NCBI GenBank assembly: GCA_050743125.1
Contig: JBOGEB010000001.1
Span: 1 to 64,000 of the forward strand
DNA from: JBOGEB01 sp050743125
GTDB taxonomy: Bacteria > Actinomycetota > Nitriliruptoria > Euzebyales > Egibacteraceae
DNA: 64,000 nucleotides
Direction of reading: 5' to 3'
Shown here: positions 54,174 through 63,935 of the stretch, piece by piece
Numbering within the stretch: position 1 is the stretch's first letter
How the letters are laid out: every line of letters starts with the position of its first letter
Made by a program: the position numbers and the translations under genes
The notes under the pieces: model-generated
The model's database searches: none
Told to the model about the DNA's origin: nothing
What the model saw: only the letters and a program-made list of their open reading frames with translations

Positions 54174-55177
54174 CGCTCGGGGTCTCCGCCCGCTGCCCTG
54201 CCGGTCGTCCCGTCGGCCAATACCGTTAAGGGCCGCGCTGCCCCCTCCCGGTCGGCGACCATCGCGAGGAGCTGTCCGGAGAGGCTGAGCGCGGCGACCG
54301 GTCCGTCCAGCCCCATCGGCGGCAGCGGACGGCCGTGGACCAGCGCGTGAGCGGCCTCGGCGTCGATGGTGACCGCGGGGTAGTCGGCGACCGCCTCGGC
54401 CGGGCTCAGCAGCGCATCGCTGAGCCGGCCTTGCGAGCTGAGCTCAAGGGCCGTGGTGAGATCGATCGCGTCCTCCAGGCTGAACCGCCCCGACCCCAGC
54501 CGGCGCAACGCGACGAGGTGCGCGCCCACGCCGAGCCGCTCGCCGACGTCGGCGGCGAGCGTCCGGATGTACGTCCCGGTGGAGCAGGTCACCAGGAACG
54601 CCGCCTCAGCCCGCGGGCCGGGCTCAAAGTCCTCGAGGACGATGTCGTGGATGTGAACAGTCCGCGGGGGCCGGGCCACGACCTCGCCACGGCGCGCCTT
54701 GCGGTAGAGCCGCTCGCCGCCGATCTTCACTGCGGACATCATCGGTGGCACCTGCTCGATCTCGCCGACGAACGACTTCAGGGCCTCACAGAGCAGCGCC
54801 TCGTCGACTGCGGAGGCGTCATGCTCCGCGGTGATCTCGCCGCTCGCGTCGAGCGTTGTCGTCTCCACCCCGAGCCGCATACGGGCGTCGTACGTCTTGA
54901 CCGACGCCTGGAAGTACGGGACGAGCCGCGTCGCCCTGCCGAGGCAGACAACGAGCACGCCGGTCGCGTCCGGGTCGAGGGTCCCCGCGTGCCCGACCTT
55001 GAGTCGTGGGGGGCCTCCCCCCGACCCCCCGGCAGGTGGGGGGGAGGCCCCCGACCCCCTGGCAGGCGGGGGGGCTCCCCCCGACCCCCTGCGCTGATCG
55101 GCGGCCCTGCGGATCGCCGCGACGACGTCGTGGGACGTCATCCCCGCCGGCTTGTCGACGACCAAGACGCCGTCCAT
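54170..55177 (-). CDS. truB: tRNA pseudouridine-55 synthase with low-complexity insert
   Basis: 335 residues; isomerises U55 in tRNA. The catalytic Asp lies in KVGHAGTLDPDATGVL. Between the N-terminal helix (VVAAIRRAADQRR) and this motif there is an about 27-residue Gly/Pro-rich insertion encoded by G/C-rich tandem units at 55010-55097, absent from typical TruB. The rest (VPPMMSAVKIGGERLYRKAR and a C-terminal PUA-like part) is normal. Overlaps ribF (ATGA). Confidence 0.9.
   Translation of the reverse strand: MDGVLVVDKPAGMTSHDVVAAIRRAADQRRGSGGAPPPARGSGASPPPAGGSGGGPPRLKVGHAGTLDPDATGVLVVCLGRATRLVPYFQASVKTYDARMRLGVETTTLDASGEITAEHDASAVDEALLCEALKSFVGEIEQVPPMMSAVKIGGERLYRKARRGEVVARPPRTVHIHDIVLEDFEPGPRAEAAFLVTCSTGTYIRTLAADVGERLGVGAHLVALRRLGSGRFSLEDAIDLTTALELSSQGRLSDALLSPAEAVADYPAVTIDAEAAHALVHGRPLPPMGLDGPVAALSLSGQLLAMVADREGAARPLTVLADGTTGRAAGGDPER
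55010..55097. repeat. G/C-run tandem units within truB
   Basis: Three about 30-bp units alternate runs of six or seven G with runs of six or seven C (for example ggggggcctcccccc), so each can fold into a hairpin. They encode the Gly/Pro-rich insert of TruB. Similar G5-6/C5 hairpin sequence occurs at 142-160 and 59928-59947. Confidence 0.6.
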
Positions 55178-55181
55178 GCCG

Positions 55182-56216
55182 CTACCCCCTCGCCGGGCCA
55201 GGGATCAGGCGTGTCACGACCGCCCCGACGACATCGTCCAGCGAGCCCGACGTGGTGAACCCCGCAGCGACCGCATGCCCGCCGCCGCCGAGCTCCACGG
55301 CGATCCGGCCGACATCGACGCGACCCTTGCTCCGCAACGACACCTTCCACTCACCGCCTTGCTGCTCCTTGCAGACGCAGGTGCACTCGGTGGCGTCGAC
55401 GCCGCGGAGCACATCGATGAGGTCCTCGGTCTCGTCCATCGCGATGCCGAGCTCGGAAAGGTCGTCCTGCCAGACTGCGGTCCACGCGAGCCCGGCCTCG
55501 GGCACCACCTGCGCTCGCTCCATCGCCCGGCCGAGCGCCTTGACGTAGCCGAAGCTGTGCGAGTCCCACACCTGGCGGTTGATCGCGGCGTGGTCGATGC
55601 CGCACGCGATGAGCCGCCCACCGAGCTCCATCACCGCTGGCGTCGTGGACGCGTACTGGAACCGGCCGGTGTCCGTGACCAGGCCGACGTACAGGCACGT
55701 CGCGATCTCCCGGTCCAGTTGGGCGCCCATGCGCCGGACCAGCTCCTCGACCAGCACCGCGGTCGCAGCCGCGTGAGCGTCGACCAGGCGGATGTGCCCG
55801 AACGGCACGCCACGTCCGTGATGGTCGACGACGATCACGCAGCCGGCAGCCTCGACGCCCGCCCGCAGCGTGCCGACCCGGTCGATCGAGGCACAGTCGA
55901 AGACCACGAGCACGTCCGGCGCGCGCGGGAACTGCTCCAACGAGGTCAAATGCTCGATACCGGGCAGGAACAGGTAGCGCTTCGGCACCCGGTCAGATCC
56001 CCGCCCGCCGGCGGCGCAAGCGCCGTTCTCACCCGGATTGGCGGGGTCTCCCCATGCCGCGCTCGTACGCACGCCCCGCAGCCGCAGCACCCGCTCGAGC
56101 GCGAGCATCGAGCCGAGCGCGTCCCCGTCAGGATCGACATGGCAGGTGAGCGCGACCTCTGCAGCGCCCGAAAGCACCGCAACAGCGCGGTCCCAGTCCT
56201 GCTCCAGCGTGCTCAT
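55182..56216 (-). CDS. nrnA: DHH/DHHA1 nanoRNase/pAp phosphatase
   Basis: 344 residues of the DHH superfamily that degrade nanoRNA or dephosphorylate pAp. DHH motif I CHVDPDGDALGSMLALERVL (about residues 22-41), VIVVDHHGRGVPF (DHH), and the C-terminal substrate-binding GGGHAVAAGF. Start overlaps the rbfA stop (ATGA). It sits between rbfA and truB, as in many actinobacteria and firmicutes. Confidence 0.9.
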   Translation of the reverse strand: MSTLEQDWDRAVAVLSGAAEVALTCHVDPDGDALGSMLALERVLRLRGVRTSAAWGDPANPGENGACAAGGRGSDRVPKRYLFLPGIEHLTSLEQFPRAPDVLVVFDCASIDRVGTLRAGVEAAGCVIVVDHHGRGVPFGHIRLVDAHAAATAVLVEELVRRMGAQLDREIATCLYVGLVTDTGRFQYASTTPAVMELGGRLIACGIDHAAINRQVWDSHSFGYVKALGRAMERAQVVPEAGLAWTAVWQDDLSELGIAMDETEDLIDVLRGVDATECTCVCKEQQGGEWKVSLRSKGRVDVGRIAVELGGGGHAVAAGFTTSGSLDDVVGAVVTRLIPGPARG

Positions 56217-56587
56217 GGCTTGGCGTCGGGCTCCTCGTGCGGTGACTGCTGGCGCTGCGCGTCCCGGAGAAGTCCCTCGATCCGCCGGCCGCGCTCGGGT
56301 GCCGGGTCATGGGTGAAGTGTAGGTTCGGGACACGGCGGACCCGCAGACGCTCGCCGACCTCACGCCGCAGGACCCCAGCTGCGCTGTGCAGGCCGGAGG
56401 CCGTGGCCTCGCGGGCGTCCGGGTCGTCGGGCAGGACCGTGTAGAAGACCTCGGCGTGCCCCAGGTCCGTGCTCGTTCGGACGGCGGTGATCGTCACGAA
56501 CCCGATCCGCGGGTCCTTCAGGGTCGGGACGAACTCCGCCAGGAGTTCCTGGATCTGCGCGTTGACCCGTTGGAGCCGCGTGCTCAT
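56213..56587 (-). CDS. rbfA: 30S ribosome-binding factor A
   Basis: 124 residues; assists maturation of 16S rRNA. Conserved segments: QRVNAQIQELLAEFVPTLKD, IGFVTITAVRTSTDLGHAEV and VPNLHFTHDPAPERGRRI. The ATG at 56587 overlaps the ylxP stop. The open frame continues upstream but only this start gives the family's usual N-terminus. Confidence 0.92.
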   Translation of the reverse strand: MSTRLQRVNAQIQELLAEFVPTLKDPRIGFVTITAVRTSTDLGHAEVFYTVLPDDPDAREATASGLHSAAGVLRREVGERLRVRRVPNLHFTHDPAPERGRRIEGLLRDAQRQQSPHEEPDAKP

Positions 56588-56880
56588 TGCAACTCCGGGA
56601 CGACGACCTCGACGTGGAACGACAGGATCTCTACTCGGGGCTCGCGCGTGACGAGCCCCTCGACCTGCTGGGCGACCTTGCGGGCGCCGACCTGCGAGCC
56701 GGCGGCGATCGCTACGCCCAGCAGGCAGCGCTGCCACAGGTCCTGGTATCCGATCTCCGCTACGGACACGTTGAGGTCGGCGCGCAACCGCGCGGAAAGC
56801 TGTTTGACCACGGTGCGCTTCGCCTTCAGCGAACCGCTAGCGGGCACGTGGAGGTCCAAGACGAGCAGGGCGGCGAACAT
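56584..56880 (-). CDS. ylxP: YlxP (DUF503) family protein
   Basis: 98 residues; conserved small protein between infB and rbfA, proposed to assist ribosome assembly. Typical segments: LVLDLHVPASGSLKAKRTVV (N-terminal) and NVSVAEIGYQDLWQRCLLGV. Overlaps rbfA by four bases. Exact role unproven. Confidence 0.88.
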   Translation of the reverse strand: MFAALLVLDLHVPASGSLKAKRTVVKQLSARLRADLNVSVAEIGYQDLWQRCLLGVAIAAGSQVGARKVAQQVEGLVTREPRVEILSFHVEVVVPELQ

Positions 56881-56905
56881 CTCTCGAGGTGAGGGTCAGG
56901 GCGCT

Positions 56906-59887
56906 CTAGACCCGGGCCAGCTCCCGCTCCTCGTAGATCTCGAACTCGTCGCCGACCTTGACATCCTGGAAGCGCTCCAGCCCGACGCCGCACTCGAAGC
57001 CGCTGGAGACCTCGGTGACGTCATCCTTGAACCGGCGGAGCGAGCCCACGCGGTCGTCCGCGATCACGACGCCGTCCCGGATGACCCGGACGGTCGCGTG
57101 GCGGCGGATGTCGCCCTCGGTGACGTAGCAGCCGAACACTACCCCCACCCGCGGCACCCGGAAGACCTCGCGCACCTGCGCCCGGCCGGTGGTGACCTCC
57201 TCGAACTCGGGGGCGAGCATCCCGGAGACCGCGTTCTCGATGTCCTCGACCGCCTTGTAAATGATCGAGTACTGACGCAGGTCGACGCCGGAGTCCTCGA
57301 CCGCCTGGCGGGCGTTCGCGTCCGGGCGGACGTTGAACGCGATGATGATCGCCTCGGAGGTCTCGGCGAGGGAGACGTCGCTCTCGGTGACCGCGCCGAC
57401 CGCCTTGTGGACGATGCGGATCTTCACCTCCGGCAACTCGAGCTTGTTCATCGCGTCGGCCACCGCCTCGACGGAGCCGGCTACGTCACCCTTGATGATG
57501 AGGTTGAGCGTGGCGACCTTGCCTTCGGCGATCACGCCGGACAGATCCTCGAGCGACAGGGTGCGGCGCTCGGCCAACTCCATCCGCCGCTGCCGCGCCT
57601 GGCGGTTCGCGGCGATGTCGCGCGCGGTGCGCTCGTCCTCGACGACGCGGAACTTGTCGCCAGCGTCCGGTACCTCGTTCCACCCGAGCACCTCGACCGG
57701 CATCGACGGACCGGCTTCCTTCACCGGGTCGCCGTCGTCGTCGAACATCGCCCTGACCTTGCAGTCCGCGCTCCCGGCGACGAGGTTGTCGCCGATGCGC
57801 AGCGTGCCGACCTGGACGAGCACGGTCGCGACCGCGCCACGGCCACGGTCGAGGTGCGCCTCGATCACCGCGCCCCGCGCCCTCCGGTTGGGATTGGCGC
57901 ACAGGTCCATCACGTCGGCCTGCAGCAGCACCATCTCGAGCAGCTCGTCGAGGTTCGTCCTCTGCTTCGCCGAGACGTTGACCATCGTCGTCTGCCCGCC
58001 GAGCTCCTCGGCGACCAGGCCGTGCTCGGTGAGCTGGGTGCGGACCCGTATCGGGTCGGCGCCCTCCTTGTCCATTTTGTTGACCGCGACGATGATCGGA
58101 ACCTCCGCCGCGCGGATGTGGTTGATCGCCTCGACCGTCTGTGGCTTCACGCCGTCGTCGGCGGCCACGACCAGGATCGCCACGTCCGTGACCTCCGCGC
58201 CGCGAGCGCGCATCTGCGTGAACGCTTCGTGTCCTGGCGTGTCGATGAAGGTGATCGCGCGCCCGTCGTGCATGACCTGGTACGCGCCGATGTGCTGGGT
58301 GATGCCCCCAGCCTCACCTGAGGCGACGTCCGAGGAGCGGATCGCGTCGAGCAGGAGCGTCTTCCCATGGTCGACGTGGCCCATCACCGCAACGACCGGG
58401 GCACGCGGGAGGAGGTCTCCTGGAGTGTCGTCCTCCTCGACACCGAACTCGAGCTGCTCGGGCGTCACGAAGCGGACGTCTGCGTCCATCTCAGCCGCGA
58501 CGAGCTCGATGAGATCCTGGGACATCGACTGGGTAACGGTGAGCATCTCGCCCATGCCGAACAGGACCCGGACGATGTCGGTCGGGTTGACCCCGATCGC
58601 CTTGGCGAACTCGCCCACGGTGACCCCGGCCACGACCTCGACCGGACCGGAGACGATCGCCTTTACTGGCCCGGAGCTGCGGCGGCGTGGCTGGGCGCTG
58701 GCCTCGAACTGCTCCTGGAGCGTCGGATCCTTGCGCCGCCGGTCGCGTCTGGCCTTGCGCGCGCCGGGACGGCTCGGGGCGGCGCCGGGCGTGGTGCCGG
58801 GCTGCTGGGTCGGGCTGGCCGGCCCGCCACCCGGGCGTGGTCGCGCTGGCGCCCCGGGATCCGGCGCCTGCATTGCGCCACGGCGCTGCTGAGCGGCCGG
58901 CGCAGCGGGCTGCTGCTTCGGCGCGGGGCGGATCGGTGGCGGGATAGAGCGCCGGCCACTGCCCTCCTTGGGAAGGTCGTGCTCGAGCCGCCGCCGCGGC
59001 TCGACCGGCGCGCCCGTCGCGGCGGAGCTGAGCGGTCGCGCGGCCCTCTGCGGCACGGTCGGCTGGCCTGGCCGCGGCGGCGTGCCGGGACGGGGTACCC
59101 CAGGGATGCCACGGACCTCCGGCCTGGCGGGTTCTCCACCTGCGCCCCGACTCCCGGGCTCGCTGGTCCGCCCGCCCCGCCCACCCCGGCCGCCGGGCTC
59201 CCCACTCCGCCGGGGGGCAGAGCGCTGGTGACCGGCCGGTGGCTGCTGCGGTTGTTGGACCGGTGAGCGCGGTGCCGCCCGGACGAGCCCGGCTTTGGCG
59301 GCTTCGGCGGCGGACAGCGGTTGCGGGGGCTCCCCCGGGGCGAACGCCTGAACGTCGAAGGCGAGGTCGGTCTCCTGTTGCGCCAGCTCATCGGCGCGGG
59401 CCTGCGGATGCGCCTCCGCGATGTGTGGTCGGGCTTGTCTGCCTGGGAGAGTTTCTGGCGTCTCGGGGTCGACGCTCACCTCGCTGGACGCGTCGGGCCG
59501 GAACGGACTGCTCGCCGCTGGCCGGATGCGTGGCGGCATCGTCTCGGCTGGCGCCTGCCCCTGGACGGCCGGACGGGCCTGCTGCTGGGCCTCGATGGCC
59601 TTGCGCAGGTGCGGCGGGAGGATCCGGCGCGCGGTCGTCTGGGTCGGCGGGGTCTTGAGCGCGTCGAGGTCGTACGCCTCGGCCTCCCGCTGCTCGCGCT
59701 CCTCCTCCACTCGCTTGCGTGCTGCGCGCATCCTGCCGAGGCTCTCGCGGAACCGGGCTGCGTCATCGTCCTCGACGGTCGAGGAGTGCGACTTCGCATC
59801 GACGCCGAACTCGGCAAGCCGACGGATGACGTCCCTGTTGGACAGCCCCGTCTCCTTGGCCAGCTCGTAGATCCGAACCTTGCTCAC
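56906..59887 (-). CDS. infB: Translation initiation factor IF-2
   Basis: 993 residues from the GTG at 59887, with GGGAG seven bases upstream; the open frame extends further upstream but through the ylxR coding sequence. The N-terminal domain ([20 protein letters not shown]) is followed by a long Pro/Ala/Arg-rich linker. The GTPase domain follows ([15 protein letters not shown] near residue 500, [12 protein letters not shown]), then the C-terminal domains ([20 protein letters not shown]). IF-2 positions initiator tRNA on the 30S subunit. Confidence 0.93.
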   Translation of the reverse strand: MSKVRIYELAKETGLSNRDVIRRLAEFGVDAKSHSSTVEDDDAARFRESLGRMRAARKRVEEEREQREAEAYDLDALKTPPTQTTARRILPPHLRKAIEAQQQARPAVQGQAPAETMPPRIRPAASSPFRPDASSEVSVDPETPETLPGRQARPHIAEAHPQARADELAQQETDLAFDVQAFAPGEPPQPLSAAEAAKAGLVRAAPRSPVQQPQQPPAGHQRSAPRRSGEPGGRGGRGGRTSEPGSRGAGGEPARPEVRGIPGVPRPGTPPRPGQPTVPQRAARPLSSAATGAPVEPRRRLEHDLPKEGSGRRSIPPPIRPAPKQQPAAPAAQQRRGAMQAPDPGAPARPRPGGGPASPTQQPGTTPGAAPSRPGARKARRDRRRKDPTLQEQFEASAQPRRRSSGPVKAIVSGPVEVVAGVTVGEFAKAIGVNPTDIVRVLFGMGEMLTVTQSMSQDLIELVAAEMDADVRFVTPEQLEFGVEEDDTPGDLLPRAPVVAVMGHVDHGKTLLLDAIRSSDVASGEAGGITQHIGAYQVMHDGRAITFIDTPGHEAFTQMRARGAEVTDVAILVVAADDGVKPQTVEAINHIRAAEVPIIVAVNKMDKEGADPIRVRTQLTEHGLVAEELGGQTTMVNVSAKQRTNLDELLEMVLLQADVMDLCANPNRRARGAVIEAHLDRGRGAVATVLVQVGTLRIGDNLVAGSADCKVRAMFDDDGDPVKEAGPSMPVEVLGWNEVPDAGDKFRVVEDERTARDIAANRQARQRRMELAERRTLSLEDLSGVIAEGKVATLNLIIKGDVAGSVEAVADAMNKLELPEVKIRIVHKAVGAVTESDVSLAETSEAIIIAFNVRPDANARQAVEDSGVDLRQYSIIYKAVEDIENAVSGMLAPEFEEVTTGRAQVREVFRVPRVGVVFGCYVTEGDIRRHATVRVIRDGVVIADDRVGSLRRFKDDVTEVSSGFECGVGLERFQDVKVGDEFEIYEERELARV

Positions 59888-59891
59888 GCAC

Positions 59892-60296
59892 TCACTCCCT
59901 CGCGGGCCTTGGGGCTTGGGGGAGTCTCCCCCTTGCCGGCAGGGCCGCTTCTTCGTTTTCGCGGCGCGCGTGGCTGCGCCCCGTGTTGGGTGTCTCCACC
60001 TCGCCGAGCTGCGCGCGGAGCCCATCGACATCCAGCGTGACGTGCTCCCGACCGTGCTGCAGCGCTTGGCCGGACGGCAACGCCTGCCCCACCCGCAGCG
60101 CTCGACGGATCGCGGCGCCATCGCGTCGCAACGCGACATCGATACACCTTGCGAGCGCGCACAGATATGCACCACGACCGGGATGCGAAGCGCTTGGGTC
60201 GACCTGGACTACACCTCGAGCGACGACCAGGCGGATCAGCTCACGTTTGCCGGCGCTCCGGCGGCACGCAACGCACGTCCGGATGGGGACGGGCAC
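59892..60296 (-). CDS. ylxR: YlxR (DUF448) family RNA-binding protein
   Basis: 134 residues with the diagnostic PIRTCVACRRSAGKRELIRL and GRGAYLCALARCIDVALRRD segments of YlxR, a small RNA-binding protein encoded between nusA and infB. The C-terminal about 45 residues are a variable tail. Ends five bases before the IF-2 start. Confidence 0.88.
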   Translation of the reverse strand: MPVPIRTCVACRRSAGKRELIRLVVARGVVQVDPSASHPGRGAYLCALARCIDVALRRDGAAIRRALRVGQALPSGQALQHGREHVTLDVDGLRAQLGEVETPNTGRSHARRENEEAALPARGRLPQAPRPARE

Positions 60297-60299
60297 AGT

Positions 60300-61412
60300 C
60301 TATTGCTCCACGGGCGACGCGCCATCGCGGGTTTGACCTGCCGCCGGGGCCGTGAGGGGATCCGGGGGGACGCCCCCAATGGCCGTAGCCTGCGGGATCG
60401 GGCGCCCGTACTGGTCGATCTCGCCGCGCTTGAGCGCGGCCTGCTCCTCGACGAACTGGGTCTCGCTCTTGATGTCGATCCGCCAGCCGGTCAGCCGCGC
60501 GGCGAGGCGGGCGTTTTGGCCTTCTCGGCCGATCGCGAGCGACAGCTGGTAGTCGGGGACCACCACGGTCGCCGTCGCGTCGTCCTCGTAGAGGTGCACC
60601 TCGGCCACCTTCGCCGGCGACAGTGCGTTCGCGACGAGCTGGGCCGGCTGCTCGGACCAGGTGACGATGTCGATTTTCTCCTCGTTGAGCTCTTCGACGA
60701 TGGCTCGGACCCGGCTGCCGTGCGTGCCGACGCACGCCCCGACCGGGTCCACCGTCGGGTCGCGGGACTCGACCGCGATCTTCGTCCGGTAGCCGGCCTC
60801 CCGCGCGATCGCGCGGATCACCACGGTGCCGTCCGCAATCTCGGGCACCTCCAGGCGGAACAGCTCGCGGACGAGGTTCGGGTGACTGCGGCTGCAGATG
60901 ATCTGCGGTCCTTTGGCGGACCGACGGACCTCGACGATGTAGGCGCGCAGCCGGGTGCTGTGGTCGTATCGCTCCGTCGGCACCTGCTCGGCGTAGGGCA
61001 GAATGGCCTCGGCGTTGCCGAGGTCGAGGACGACGAGCCCGCGATCGTGGATCTGGAGCGTCCCGGTGACGAGGTCGCCCTCCTTGCCCGAGTACTCTCC
61101 GTAGGTCAGCTCGCGCTCCGCCTCGCGGAGCCGCTGCATCAGCACCTGCTTCGCGGTCTGCGCGACGATCCGGCCGAAGTCGTGCGGCGTGTCGATCCAC
61201 TCCGCGACGACATTGCCGTCATCGTCCAGCTCCTGCGCGTAGACGGTCACGTCGCCGGAGTACCGGTCGATGACCACCCGGGCCTCCTCGGCTTGCGACT
61301 GAGAGCGCTTGTATGCGCTGGCCAGCGCGCCTTCCAGCGCATCGATCACGACCTCGAAGCTGATGCCCTTCTCCCGCTCGATGGTGCGTAGCGCATCGAT
61401 TTCGACTCTCAT
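60300..61412 (-). CDS. nusA: Transcription termination/antitermination factor NusA
   Basis: 370 residues. Starts at the ATG 61412 with AGGAGG six bases upstream; upstream codons in the same frame are not homologous. N-terminal RNA-polymerase-binding domain, S1 domain (GDLVTGTLQIHDRGLVVLDL), two KH domains (DPVGACVGTHGSRVRAIVEE; LSLAIGREGQNARLAARLTG). It lacks the acidic C-terminal repeats of E. coli NusA, as usual in actinobacteria. Confidence 0.93.
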   Translation of the reverse strand: MRVEIDALRTIEREKGISFEVVIDALEGALASAYKRSQSQAEEARVVIDRYSGDVTVYAQELDDDGNVVAEWIDTPHDFGRIVAQTAKQVLMQRLREAERELTYGEYSGKEGDLVTGTLQIHDRGLVVLDLGNAEAILPYAEQVPTERYDHSTRLRAYIVEVRRSAKGPQIICSRSHPNLVRELFRLEVPEIADGTVVIRAIAREAGYRTKIAVESRDPTVDPVGACVGTHGSRVRAIVEELNEEKIDIVTWSEQPAQLVANALSPAKVAEVHLYEDDATATVVVPDYQLSLAIGREGQNARLAARLTGWRIDIKSETQFVEEQAALKRGEIDQYGRPIPQATAIGGVPPDPLTAPAAGQTRDGASPVEQ

Positions 61413-61422
61413 CTCACACCTC

Positions 61423-61896
61423 CTACCAGGGCAGCGCCTGCGTGGCCCTGACGATCTCGCGGTAGCGCACCCGGACCGGCTCGCCATCGACGTCGAGTGT
61501 GACCGCGTCGGGATCGGCCGTCGCCACCGTCCCCCGCAGCTGGGTCACCGCGTCGTCAGGCGCCCCGGGATTGCCCACCCCGGACCTGTGCTCACGGCGG
61601 TGGACGAGCACCACGCGCCCCTGGACCCGGTCGAACGCGGCCTGGTCGGTGAGCGGGTGGTCGACTCCTGGAGAGCTCACCTCGAGGACGTACCGACCCT
61701 CGATCGGGTCGGCCGCGTCGAGCGCCGCCGACAGCTCGCTTGCCAGCCGCTGGCAACTCGCGAGGTCGATACCTCCCTTGCGGTCGACGACGACACGCAC
61801 CAGCGTCCGTGAGCCCGCGCCCTTGACCTGTACGTCGATGAGTTCGGCGTGATCAGCCTGGGCGAGCGGCTCAGCGAGTGCCCGGATGCGGACCAT
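61423..61896 (-). CDS. rimP: Ribosome maturation factor RimP
   Basis: 157 residues; needed for 30S assembly. Conserved core VRVVVDRKGGIDLASCQRLA, LEVSSPGVDHPLTDQAAFDR and a C-terminal domain ending DGEPVRVRYREIVRATQALP. The ATG at 61896 is assigned by family alignment; a GGAGG lies about 20 bases upstream, so the start may be slightly different. First gene of the rimP-nusA-infB operon. Confidence 0.88.
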   Translation of the reverse strand: MVRIRALAEPLAQADHAELIDVQVKGAGSRTLVRVVVDRKGGIDLASCQRLASELSAALDAADPIEGRYVLEVSSPGVDHPLTDQAAFDRVQGRVVLVHRREHRSGVGNPGAPDDAVTQLRGTVATADPDAVTLDVDGEPVRVRYREIVRATQALPW

Positions 61897-61972
61897 GACT
61901 GCGGACGTAGCGCGTTCACCTCCGTTCGGGGCCGGCGCGACCGTCACCTCCCGGGTGTCAACCTCCAATGAG

Positions 61973-62003
61973 GGAAACAAAAAGTGGGCGTGGACGCCCA
62001 CTT
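61973..62003 (-). terminator. Rho-independent terminator in leader of rimP-nusA operon
   Basis: On the minus strand a 10-bp stem (aagtgggcgt/acgcccactt at 61982-62003, two-base loop) is followed by a T-rich run (61973-61981 on the plus strand is A-rich). It lies 77 bp upstream of rimP and 154 bp downstream of the pyridoxamine-oxidase-fold gene. It could end that gene's transcript or act as an attenuator for the nusA operon. Confidence 0.65.
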
Positions 62004-62156
62004 CCGTGCGGTCGGTTTCGCTGTCCGTCCGATGCGGGCCGACCGCACCGACACATGGACATGCTCGAGCCTCCCGGCTCGACGGGTCCTCATGCAAGGT
62101 AGCAGGCTTAGCCGGGGTTCAGCAACGGGCTACCGCGATGTCCCCCGGGGTAGGGG

Positions 62157-62588
62157 TTAACCCCCGATTGGGTAGAGCCGCTCGACCACGAACGACAGCT
62201 GCAGCCGGTGGTCGTCGACCATCGCCTGGAAGAACTCGCCGGGGTCGGGGTGCGGCTGGCCACTGACCGTTTCGTAGAGCTCCAACAGCGCCTCGCAGGT
62301 CTGGTCGCCCGGCTCGGCAGCGACTGAGCTGAGTTCCGCCGTCCCCTCGGCCACCACGTAGGTCCAGAAGTCCTCGCTCGTGACGTGCAGGCTGACCCGG
62401 GGGTCGTGGCGCAGGTTGGCGGTCTTCGAGCGGGTGCCGGTCACCGAGATCCGCACGCGCCCGTCGATCAGCGCGTACATCACGTTGCTGATCTGCGGGC
62501 GCCCGTCGGACCGCTTCAACGTGACGAGCGCCCCCTTGTGCCGCTCGGCGAGAAACCGCTCGGCGTCTGCGCGGGACTTCAGGGCCAT
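62157..62588 (-). CDS. Pyridoxamine 5'-phosphate oxidase-fold (F420/flavin-type) protein
   Basis: 143 residues starting MALKSRADAERFLAERHKGA, with LVTLKRSDGRPQISNVMYAL (split beta-barrel flavin-binding fold), GTRSKTANLRHDPRVSLHVT and a C-terminal LYPIGG. Members often use F420 or FMN and carry the TIGR03618-type annotation. Substrate unknown. It lies 38 bp downstream of ispG. Confidence 0.8.
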   Translation of the reverse strand: MALKSRADAERFLAERHKGALVTLKRSDGRPQISNVMYALIDGRVRISVTGTRSKTANLRHDPRVSLHVTSEDFWTYVVAEGTAELSSVAAEPGDQTCEALLELYETVSGQPHPDPGEFFQAMVDDHRLQLSFVVERLYPIGG

Positions 62589-62626
62589 GACGGGCTCCTT
62601 GTGCTCGTCCTGTTGGGTCAACTCGG

Positions 62627-63790
62627 TTACGCGAGGACGGTCGGCTGGCCCTCGCCACGCTGGGCGCGGATCTCGTCGGCCATCTCGTTCGCGAAGTGGA
62701 CGAGCGCCTCGACGATGTCCTCCTCCCGTACGGTGAACAGGACCTCGCCGCGGCGGATGATCTGGCCCTTGCCCTTGCCGGCGGCGACGCCCAGGTCGGC
62801 CTCGCGGGCCTCGCCCGGTCCGTTGACGACGCAGCCCATCACCGCGACGCGCAGTGGGACGTCGATGCCCTCCAGGGCGGCCTGAACCTGCTCGGCAAGC
62901 GTGTAGACGTCGACCTCCGCGCGCCCGCAGGAGGGACAGGAGACGACGTCGAGGCCGCGCTCGCGCAAGTGCAGCGCCTCGAGGATGCCGATGCCAGCCT
63001 TGACCTCCTCGACCGGGTCGGCCGACAAGGAGACGCGGATCGTGTCGCCGATGCCCTCGGCGAGCAGCGTCCCGATCCCGACCGCGCTCTTCAGCGCACC
63101 GGTCCTCAGGGGCCCCGCCTCGGTGACGCCGAGGTGCAGCGGGTAGTCGCACGCGCTCGCAAGCAGCCGGTACGTCTGGATCATCACCCAAGGATCGGAG
63201 TGCTTCACCGAGATCTTGATGTCACCGAAGTCGGCCTCCTCGAGCAGCCGCACCTCGCCGAGGGCGGACTCGACGAGCGCCGCGGGGGTCACGCCACCGT
63301 GCTTCGCCAGGAGCGCGGACTCCAAGGACCCGCCGTTGACGCCGACCCGGATCGGGATCCCCCGATCCTTCGCGGCGTCGCCGATCACCTTGACCTTGTC
63401 GTGCTTTCGGATGTTGCCCGGGTTGATCCGCACGCCCGCGCAGCCGGCCTCGACCGCCGCCAGCGCGTACTTCCACTGGAAGTGGATGTCCGCGATCACG
63501 GGGACAGTCGAGCGGGCCGCGATCGCCGCCAGCGCATCCGCGTCCTCCTGCCGCGGGCAGGCGACGCGCACGATGTCGACCCCGGTCGCGCCCAGCGCGG
63601 CGATCTGCTGGAGCGTCGCGTTGACCTCGTGGGTCGGCGTCGTGGTCATCGACTGGACGCTGATCGGTGCCCCGTCGCCGATGGCGACCTTGCCAACGCA
63701 GACCCGCCGGCTGGGCCGGCGGGCCGGCGGCCGGTGGTGCGGGGGGACGGCCGGCTCGACGTCGTTGTTGAACAACGGTAGGGGACGCAA
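62627..63790 (-). CDS. ispG: 4-hydroxy-3-methylbut-2-enyl diphosphate synthase
   Basis: 387 residues of the MEP isoprenoid pathway enzyme that converts MEcPP to HMBPP with a 4Fe-4S cluster. Cluster Cys are seen in VVSCPSCGR and [14 protein letters not shown]. The TTG at 63790 lies seven bases after a GAGG. Motifs [25 protein letters not shown] and [13 protein letters not shown] agree. Next to the tail of an M50 protease, matching the usual dxr-rseP-ispG order. Confidence 0.93.
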   Translation of the reverse strand: MRPLPLFNNDVEPAVPPHHRPPARRPSRRVCVGKVAIGDGAPISVQSMTTTPTHEVNATLQQIAALGATGVDIVRVACPRQEDADALAAIAARSTVPVIADIHFQWKYALAAVEAGCAGVRINPGNIRKHDKVKVIGDAAKDRGIPIRVGVNGGSLESALLAKHGGVTPAALVESALGEVRLLEEADFGDIKISVKHSDPWVMIQTYRLLASACDYPLHLGVTEAGPLRTGALKSAVGIGTLLAEGIGDTIRVSLSADPVEEVKAGIGILEALHLRERGLDVVSCPSCGRAEVDVYTLAEQVQAALEGIDVPLRVAVMGCVVNGPGEAREADLGVAAGKGKGQIIRRGEVLFTVREEDIVEALVHFANEMADEIRAQRGEGQPTVLA

Positions 63791-63935
63791 CGGGTCACCT
63801 CATCCAGGATCGACTGCCGCGCAAGCCTAGTGCACCGCCTTGACGGTCCGCCGCATTCGGCTGCCTCGGTGCAGACGGAGCTGCTGCGACGGAGCACTGC
63901 CGCCGGCCTGTCGCCGACCCCTGCCCTCCCAGCCG

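Noticed and set aside
59900..60175. Upstream extension of IF-2
   Set aside because: The extra 96 codons overlap the recognised ylxR gene in another frame and the GTG at 59887 has a good ribosome-binding site.
61904..62097. N-terminal extension of rimP to an upstream start
   Set aside because: It would cross the terminator hairpin and its residues do not resemble RimP; the ATG at 61896 fits the family length.
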